Assembly (NCBI RefSeq): GCF_024435355.1
Contig: NZ_JAMJWG010000036.1
Location: forward strand, 1 to 62,112
Length of the DNA stretch: 62,112 bases
Source: Streptomyces odontomachi
GTDB lineage: Bacteria > Actinomycetota > Actinomycetes > Streptomycetales > Streptomycetaceae
Reading direction: 5' to 3'
The translations under genes were made by a program, and so were the position numbers. The notes under the pieces are model-generated. The model was not told where the DNA came from. It ran no database searches and worked only from the letters and a program-made list of their open reading frames with translations. This document shows positions 57,328 through 62,112 of the stretch, piece after piece (the stretch's first letter is position 1; each line of letters opens with the position of its first letter).

Positions 57328-58035
57328 ATGACGGAGGCGGAACATTTGGGTCCGGTCATACCGGAGCCGGGTCTTCCGGGACGCCGGCTCTCTGAACTCG
57401 CCGAGAAGGCCGTCGTCTGCACGACGGACTGCTGCGGCGCAAGCACCACGGTGTCCGACGCGAACGACGAGCGGCCGGCCGCCGTCACCCACCCGGACCT
57501 CTCCGCCCTCGTGGGGATCCAGCTGAGATCCGGCCAGGGCCCGATCCCCACGGCGGCCGAGTACGGCAAACCGGTGGACTCGATCGACCTGCTGCGCGAG
57601 GAGCGCTGGCCGCTGTACCGGGCGATGGCGCTGGACTCCGGGGTCCGGTCCAGCGTCACCCTGCCATTTCGGCGCAACGGCCTGACCATCACCCTCAGCC
57701 TGTACAGCTTCCACCCGGGCGCGCTGTGCAGCGCCGAGCACGGCCCCGCCCAGGCCCTGGGCGAACTGGCCGCCAGCAGTCTGGCGCGCGACCGTGCGTA
57801 CCAGTCGGCGCTCGCCGAGATCGACCACATGGGTGCGGCGCTGCGCTCGCGACCGCTCGTCGACCAGGCCTGCGGCATCGTGATGTACGTGCTGTCCTGC
57901 GACGCGGACACCGCCTTCGACGTGCTGCGCCGCATCTCCCAGGCCACCAACCGCAAGCTCACCGACGTCGCGGGCCGGCTGGTGGAGACCCGGGGACACG
58001 GCCTGGAGAACGAGCTGTCGTCCCTGGCACCGTGA
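57328..58035 (+). CDS. GAF-ANTAR domain protein
   Basis: A 235-residue putative RNA-binding antiterminator. Residues about 20-150 are a degenerate GAF domain (SELAEKAVVCTTDCCGASTT; WPLYRAMALDSGVRSSVTLP; ALCSAEHGPAQALGELAASS). Residues about 165-225 are ANTAR: ALAEIDHMGAALRSRPLVDQACGIVM in pieces, then ADTAFDVLRRISQATNRKLT and VAGRLVETRG. ANTAR domains bind paired hexaloop hairpins in nascent RNA and prevent termination. AAAGGAGG lies 7 nt before the ATG at 57328. Its RNA target is unknown; hairpins in this neighbourhood are possible but untested. Confidence 0.85.
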   Translation: MTEAEHLGPVIPEPGLPGRRLSELAEKAVVCTTDCCGASTTVSDANDERPAAVTHPDLSALVGIQLRSGQGPIPTAAEYGKPVDSIDLLREERWPLYRAMALDSGVRSSVTLPFRRNGLTITLSLYSFHPGALCSAEHGPAQALGELAASSLARDRAYQSALAEIDHMGAALRSRPLVDQACGIVMYVLSCDADTAFDVLRRISQATNRKLTDVAGRLVETRGHGLENELSSLAP

Positions 58036-58318
58036 TCGGACGGACGGGCCCGCCCGTACGGCTTCGTCGAGCGCCGCACCGAGACGCAAGGACGCTGGCT
58101 TCCGGCGCCGGCATGGAACCGGTGCGACCGCTTTTCGGCCAAACCCGCGCGTCCCACGAACCCCATGCGCATCCGTACGACACCCGAGTGTCCCGACGAA
58201 ATCCGTGCCCCGTACCCCGACGCGAACCGAGCCCCGTACTCGTTGCACCGGTCCACGAACCACCCGCCGGGGTACCCGAAGAACACCCGTGGACCCGAAC
58301 GGACCGGCGGAGGCACCC

Positions 58319-59710
58319 ATGCGATCACAACACCGGGAGGGCCACGGCCCCGTCCGCTACGGCCCACTCCTTCCCGACCAGGCACTGCCCGTCCTGCCCG
58401 AACTGACCACGGTGCTCGCCTCCGCGGCGGCCCGGACGCACGCCGAGCCACTCGGCGGCGACCCGGAGCTGACGGCCGCGGCCGGCGGCTACTTCGCGCG
58501 CCGCGGGCTGGACGCGGCACCGGGCAGCCTCGCCGCGGCGCCCGGTGCCCCGCTGCTGCTGCTTGCGCTGACCGCCGCGCTGGGCGGCGACGTGCTGCTG
58601 CCGCGGCCGTGCTCCGCCTGGTGGGCGCCGCAGGCACGGATGCTGGACCGTGCCGTCTTCCCGGTGCCGACCATCGCCGAGTCCGGCGGCGTCCCCGACC
58701 CGTACGCGCTCCTGGAGACCGCGCGCCGGGTGCGCGCCGAAGGGGGCGATCCACGGCTGCTGGTGCTCTCGGTCGCCGACGATCCGACCGCCACCGTGCC
58801 ACCGCCCGAGGTGCTGCACGAAACGGTGGAAGCCGCCGTGGCAGCGGGCCTGCACATCGTCAGTGACGAGACGCTCCGGGACACGCTGCACCAGCCGCCG
58901 CCCGGCGAGCCGGCGCCGCCGGGCGCCGCCGAGGGAGCCGCACGCGGACCCGCACCCGCAACGGCGCCCGGCGTCGCGGCCGACGGCCGCCCGATGCCGA
59001 TGCCGCGCACCGTGCCGCCGGACGCCCCCGAGCGCCCGGAGGCGGCGTCGGTGGTGGTCAGCCCGGCCGAGATGGTGCCGGACCAGGCCAGCGTGATCGT
59101 CGACCTCGCCGGGGCCTTCCTGCCGGCCGGCTGGCCCGCCGCGATCGCCCGCTTCCCGGACACCGACGCCGGGCGAGCGCTGCGCGCCCGCGCACTGGAC
59201 GTGCTGGCCGCGGCCGGGGGCCGGATCGCCGCGCCGGTCGCCGCTGCCGCCGCCCACGCACTCGCCGAGCCCCCCGAGGTCACCGCCCGGCTGGTCGCCG
59301 CCGCCCGACTGCACGCCCGCGTCGCGGCAGCCGCCTACCGCGTCGTACGGGCCGCGGGCGCACTCGCCCGGCCGCCCCAGGCGGGCCGCCACCTGTACGC
59401 CGACCTCGAACCCCTCCGGCCCGCGCTCGCCGAGCGCGGCGTCACCGACGCCCAGGACCTGGAGGACTTCCTCACCGACCGCCTGGGCATGCCGGTGCCC
59501 GGCGGACACCGCTTCGGCGACGACCTCGCCGCGCTGCGCGTGCGCCTGTCGACGGGGCCATTGCTCGGCGCCACACCGGAGCAACGGGCGCAGGCGCTCT
59601 GCGCCCCCGACCCGCTGGCGCTGCCCCAGGTCGCCGTGGGGATCGGCGCGCTCGCCGCGGCCTTCGACGACCTGCGCAGCGACGCCCCACGGGGCGCCAC
59701 GCTGCGCTGA
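58319..59710 (+). CDS. Aminotransferase class I/II-fold protein lacking lysine (probable pseudoenzyme)
   Basis: A 463-residue protein with the layout of fold-type I PLP aminotransferases: an N-terminal GDPELTAAAGGYFARRGLD, substrate-loop residues PRPCSAWWAPQARML, LLVLSVADDPTATV and VSDETLRDTLHQ, whose Asp is the residue that normally contacts the pyridine nitrogen. The usual SxSK PLP-lysine site is replaced by VIVDLAGAFLPAGW, and I find no lysine anywhere in the 463 residues, so a PLP Schiff base cannot form. Residues about 205-245 are an Ala/Pro-rich insertion. GGAGG lies 5 nt before the ATG at 58319. A non-catalytic or binding role is inferred. The 283-bp gap upstream holds only short repeats of GCCCCGTAC type. 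Confidence 0.78.
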   Translation: MRSQHREGHGPVRYGPLLPDQALPVLPELTTVLASAAARTHAEPLGGDPELTAAAGGYFARRGLDAAPGSLAAAPGAPLLLLALTAALGGDVLLPRPCSAWWAPQARMLDRAVFPVPTIAESGGVPDPYALLETARRVRAEGGDPRLLVLSVADDPTATVPPPEVLHETVEAAVAAGLHIVSDETLRDTLHQPPPGEPAPPGAAEGAARGPAPATAPGVAADGRPMPMPRTVPPDAPERPEAASVVVSPAEMVPDQASVIVDLAGAFLPAGWPAAIARFPDTDAGRALRARALDVLAAAGGRIAAPVAAAAAHALAEPPEVTARLVAAARLHARVAAAAYRVVRAAGALARPPQAGRHLYADLEPLRPALAERGVTDAQDLEDFLTDRLGMPVPGGHRFGDDLAALRVRLSTGPLLGATPEQRAQALCAPDPLALPQVAVGIGALAAAFDDLRSDAPRGATLR

Positions 59711-59855
59711 CCCCGTCTCTTGGCGCGCCGGCTCGAGCTGACCCGGGTCGATCGATGTCCTTGCCCCTGTTCGGGTGACCCGCAGGGCCGGCCCGTGCCG
59801 TCCGAAGACGCCGCGACCGGTCCGTGAGGGGCCTCCCGCCGGCGCCGTCGCGCCC

Positions 59856-60476
59856 CTACGCGTCGCTGTCGCGTCGGTACCGACGCCAGGCCGCCGGAGC
59901 CACGCTGATCGCCAGTGTCAGCACCACCGCGGCGGCCACCCCCTCCCACGGGTCGCGGAACAACGAGCCGCCCAGGATGCCGATGAGCTGGTACGTCACC
60001 GCCCAGGCGAGGCAGGCCGGCATGTTGCCGCGGGCGAAGCGGCGCAACGGCATCCGCGCCAGCAGGCAGGCCAGCATCACCGGGACCCGGCCCGCCGGGA
60101 CGAGACGGGAGAGCACCAGGACCGTCACCTCGTGCCCGTCGAGCCGGTCGCGTGCCTGCGCGAGCCGCTCCTCCGGCGCCCTGCTGCGGATCGCCGTCAG
60201 CCAGCGCGAACCGCTCCCGGAGCCCAGTCCGCGCCGCCCCAGCCAGTACAGCGCGATGTCCCCGAGGAACGCCGCGAACGCCGCCACCGCGAAGACCGAC
60301 ACCAGCGCGAACGGAGCCGTCTGGTGGAACGCCACCGCACCCGCCGAGCTGACCAGCGCCCCCGTCGGCACCACCGGCACCAAGGCACCCACCAACACCA
60401 GCAGGAACAACGACGGATACCCCACCGCCTGCTGGGTCGACTCCGGCGGCACCGCGGCCGCGACGGCAAGGGTCAC
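59856..60476 (-). CDS. DedA/VTT-domain membrane protein
   Basis: A 206-residue integral membrane protein of the DedA (SNARE-associated/VTT) family, whose members flip or transport undecaprenyl phosphate or phospholipids. Family features are GALVPVVPTGALVSSAGAVA, FAAFLGDIALYWLGRRG with the conserved acidic residue, and LVLSRLVPAGRVPVMLACLL with the essential Arg. There are about four to five hydrophobic helices. The GTG at 60476 overlaps the stop of the upstream MBL-fold gene (GTGA) with GGAGGTGA upstream, so the two are translationally coupled. Confidence 0.87.
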   Translation of the reverse strand: MTLAVAAAVPPESTQQAVGYPSLFLLVLVGALVPVVPTGALVSSAGAVAFHQTAPFALVSVFAVAAFAAFLGDIALYWLGRRGLGSGSGSRWLTAIRSRAPEERLAQARDRLDGHEVTVLVLSRLVPAGRVPVMLACLLARMPLRRFARGNMPACLAWAVTYQLIGILGGSLFRDPWEGVAAAVVLTLAISVAPAAWRRYRRDSDA

Positions 60477-61246
60477 CGGGTCACCTCCACCCGGACCCGC
60501 TCGCCGTGCGCGAGCCGGTGCACGGCCACGGCCGGTGCCCGCAGCGCGGCCAGCCGTTCGAACTCGACCCCGGGAGCGTGGAACTCATGGGGGCGCACCG
60601 CGTCCATGCCGATCGGCCAGTACGTGCCGTAGTGCACCGGCACCGCACTGCGCGGTCCCAGTCGCGCCAGCGCCTCCGCGGCGCGCCCCGCGTCCAGATG
60701 CCCCTGCCCCAGGTACGGGCCCCAACCGCCGACGGGCAGCAGCGCCACGTCCACCCGGCCGACCTCCTTCGCCATCGCGTCGAAAAGCCCGGTGTCCCCC
60801 GCGAAGTACGTACGCGCCGCACCGCTGACGACATAGCCGAGCGCGGGCGAACGATGCGGGCCCACCGGCAGCCGGCGGCCGTCGTGCAGCGCCGGCACCG
60901 CCCGCACCAGCAGCGTCCCCACCTCGAACTCGTCGCCCGGGCCGACCTCCGTGAACCGCAGCCGGGTCAGCCGGCGCAGCGCCGGCACCGCACGGCTCGC
61001 GCCGGCCGGCACCAGGACGCGGGTGCCGGCGGCCAACCGTGCGAGCGACGGCACGTGCAGGTGGTCCGCGTGCAGATGCGAGACGAGGACCAGGTCGGCG
61101 TCGGCCGCCTCCGGCGGTGGCGGCGCGCCACGGCGCCGCCGCAGATGAGCCAGGCGGCGGGCGAACAACGGGTCCGTCAGGATCCGGACGCCCGAGTCCG
61201 CGACCGTGCAGGTGGCGTGCCCCCACCAGGTGATCTCCACCGGCAC
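60473..61246 (-). CDS. MBL-fold metal-dependent hydrolase (UlaG-like)
   Basis: A 257-residue metallo-beta-lactamase-fold hydrolase of the UlaG-like group. Metal motifs are WWGHATC, SHLHADHLHVPSL (HxHxDH, about residues 57-62), FAGDTGLFDAM (Asp) and VPVHYGTYWPIGMDAV (His). The GTG at 61246 has GGGAGG 6 nt upstream. It forms a two-gene operon with the DedA protein. The natural substrate is unknown; N-acylphosphatidylethanolamine-PLD-like and lactonase enzymes share this pattern, and a lipid substrate would fit the partner, as inference. Confidence 0.88.
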   Translation of the reverse strand: MPVEITWWGHATCTVADSGVRILTDPLFARRLAHLRRRRGAPPPPEAADADLVLVSHLHADHLHVPSLARLAAGTRVLVPAGASRAVPALRRLTRLRFTEVGPGDEFEVGTLLVRAVPALHDGRRLPVGPHRSPALGYVVSGAARTYFAGDTGLFDAMAKEVGRVDVALLPVGGWGPYLGQGHLDAGRAAEALARLGPRSAVPVHYGTYWPIGMDAVRPHEFHAPGVEFERLAALRAPAVAVHRLAHGERVRVEVTR

Positions 61247-61395
61247 CTCGAGCCTCCCGCCCGTCTCTCCCTTGACCTGCGTTGCTCCGACCGTGCGTGC
61301 GCCGGCCGTGCGACTCCCCCCGAGCCTACGGGCAGCGGTAGGGTCGTCGGCGGGCCCGTCGGGGGGCGCACCGGGGCACTGCGGGAGGGGGCGGC

Positions 61396-61830
61396 GTGGC
61401 AGACGGCGACGGTACGACCGGCTCTGCGCGGACGCTGCGGGCCACGGCCATCACCAGCCTCACGCCCCTGGAACAGTTGGACGCCGACCCGTTCCTGGTG
61501 GACGCGCGCAGCCAGCATGCGATGTGTGCGCGTTGGGCGGCGGAACAGGGCTGCGTCATCACTCGTGAACTCCTCGTTCACGCCTTGCGCCCCGACCACA
61601 CCGCCCTGTGGGCGGACGCCGACGCCGGGCTCGTCGACCTGTTCGTCTCCCCGAGCCGTCGGGTTCTGGAACGCGCGCTGCGGTCCGTGGACGACTTCGT
61701 CGCGGAGTGTGGGCGGCGGGGGATCCGGGTGGTGGTGGCGGAGTTTGCGGAGCCGCGGTATAGCGCGCAGATGAAGGCGCGGGTGCATCGGCGGTTGTCG
61801 ATGCCGACGGCTGGCTACGACGGTCGCTGA
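61396..61830 (+). CDS. Conserved Streptomyces protein of unknown function
   Basis: A 144-residue protein that I recognise as a recurring Streptomyces family without a name. It has the pattern TPLEQLDADPFLVDARSQHA, MCARWAAEQGCVITRELLVH, LRPDHTALW and the invariant-looking C-terminus AQMKARVHRRLSMPTAGYDG. The alternating beta-alpha layout with a VTRELL helix vaguely recalls resolvase N-terminal domains, but there is no catalytic Ser/Arg set, so recombinase activity is not supported. GGGAGGGGG precedes the GTG at 61396. It is divergent from the MBL/DedA operon and ends at a hairpin. Confidence 0.78.
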   Translation: MADGDGTTGSARTLRATAITSLTPLEQLDADPFLVDARSQHAMCARWAAEQGCVITRELLVHALRPDHTALWADADAGLVDLFVSPSRRVLERALRSVDDFVAECGRRGIRVVVAEFAEPRYSAQMKARVHRRLSMPTAGYDGR

Positions 61831-61877
61831 CCCGCTCGGGGTTGTCCTTCCCGGGCCCCGGCCCGGGTGCCCCTTTT

Positions 61878-61896
61878 CTGGGGGCTTTGCCCCCAG
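61878..61896 (+). terminator. Hairpin after the unknown conserved gene
   Basis: A perfect 8-bp stem, CTGGGGGC-TTT-GCCCCCAG, lies 48 nt after the stop codon at 61830. The sequence after it (GACGGCCTCGTCCTCAATCG with CCGGACGGGCTT) is another short intergenic repeat commonly seen in Streptomyces. Confidence 0.7.
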
Positions 61897-62077
61897 GCCC
61901 CCCTTTTCGGCCTTGACGGCCTCGTCCTCAATCGCCGGACGGGCTTTGATGTGCGCGGCGTGTGCCGGTGCCCATTGCCGACTGCGGGTCGGCTCTGGCT
62001 GGGGTCGCCTTCTGTTTCGTTGTGGGTCGGGGGCGTGGGGGATGTACGTGCTCGGCCGGCGCGATGATCGTGGACCG

Positions 62078-62112
62078 TCAGTTCACCGGCACCCAGCGGC
62101 GGTCCCGCGCGC
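62078..62112 (-). CDS. C-terminal end of a gene running off the window
   Basis: Reading leftward from the window edge, one frame encodes RDRRWVPVN followed by a TGA at 62080-62078. The Trp and aliphatic residues look like a real C-terminus, but nine to eleven codons are too few to identify a product. The other frames are not excluded. Confidence 0.3.
   Translation of the reverse strand, partial: ARDRRWVPVN

Noticed and set aside
58272..58277. GGGTAC upstream of the lysine-free aminotransferase homolog as a fourth SigB promoter
   Set aside because: No GNNT element lies 14-16 nt upstream. The best match is GTCC or GGTC, so I do not count it.
61396..61830. Serine recombinase or resolvase fragment
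   Set aside because: No catalytic Ser/Arg pattern or DNA-binding tail is visible. The similarity is only in the secondary-structure order.

Overview
The window is a chromosomal segment of a Streptomyces-type actinomycete. GC content is very high with strong third-position GC bias. Start codons are a mix of ATG and GTG, and many gene pairs are coupled by ATGA or GTGA overlaps. The gene content is also typical: the ethylmalonyl-CoA pathway block next to pssA/psd, a SigF/SigB-type sigma factor, an Rv2629-type ribosome-associated protein and DUF2795/DUF6158 small proteins. I found no tRNA, rRNA, CRISPR array, prophage or complete insertion sequence. Most open frames of the GC-rich opposite strand are shadows and are left out.

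Region by region. 0.2-4.7 kb: a secreted zinc DD-carboxypeptidase-like protein; a TetR regulator divergent from a flavin reductase/MFS efflux operon, with two operators between them; a macrodomain protein. 4.8-12.2 kb: a membrane-anchored pentapeptide-repeat protein; an ArsR/SRPBCC operon with a probable leaderless promoter; the alkylation-repair pair ada-alkA/ogt; a sirtuin, a Nudix hydrolase and a glycerate kinase. 12.3-26.7 kb: pssA and psd (phosphatidylethanolamine synthesis), then the operon ccr-meaA-mcl-mch-acyl-CoA dehydrogenase (crotonyl-CoA via ethylmalonyl-CoA and methylsuccinyl-CoA to mesaconyl-CoA, then glyoxylate plus propionyl-CoA). Upstream lies an NB-ARC/TPR/membrane STAND ATPase, then a TetR regulator and a doubled 3-hydroxyacyl-CoA dehydrogenase.

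27-44 kb: a HEAT-repeat protein, RidA, a secreted tripeptidyl aminopeptidase, an Rv2578c-type radical SAM protein behind a LexA-like box, an SRPBCC protein and a 984-residue MFS transporter with a repeat-rich N-terminus and three C-terminal Cna-B-like domains. Then comes a peptide-degrading cluster (M55 D-aminopeptidase, M20 peptidase, S9 peptidase, LD-carboxypeptidase), a GNAT acetyltransferase, a DUF5107 protein and a VOC protein. 45-50 kb: a type II NADH dehydrogenase, a transketolase, an orphan GvpL/F protein, a methyltransferase and a PAP2 phosphatase.

51-62 kb looks like a general-stress neighbourhood. It holds an Rv2629/Balon-type hibernation factor, DUF6158, DJ-1/PfpI, CBS-pair and DUF2795 proteins, a SigB-family sigma factor, PAS-GAF and GAF-ANTAR sensors, an aminotransferase-fold protein that contains no lysine, a DedA protein, an MBL-fold hydrolase and an unknown conserved protein. 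Three of these genes are preceded by the same promoter pattern, GNNT-15 nt-GGGTAC, which matches the Streptomyces SigB consensus. Intergenic gaps at about 0.1, 30.4, 44.2 and 52.7 kb carry members of a dispersed repeat family, some of them long perfect inverted repeats between convergent genes.
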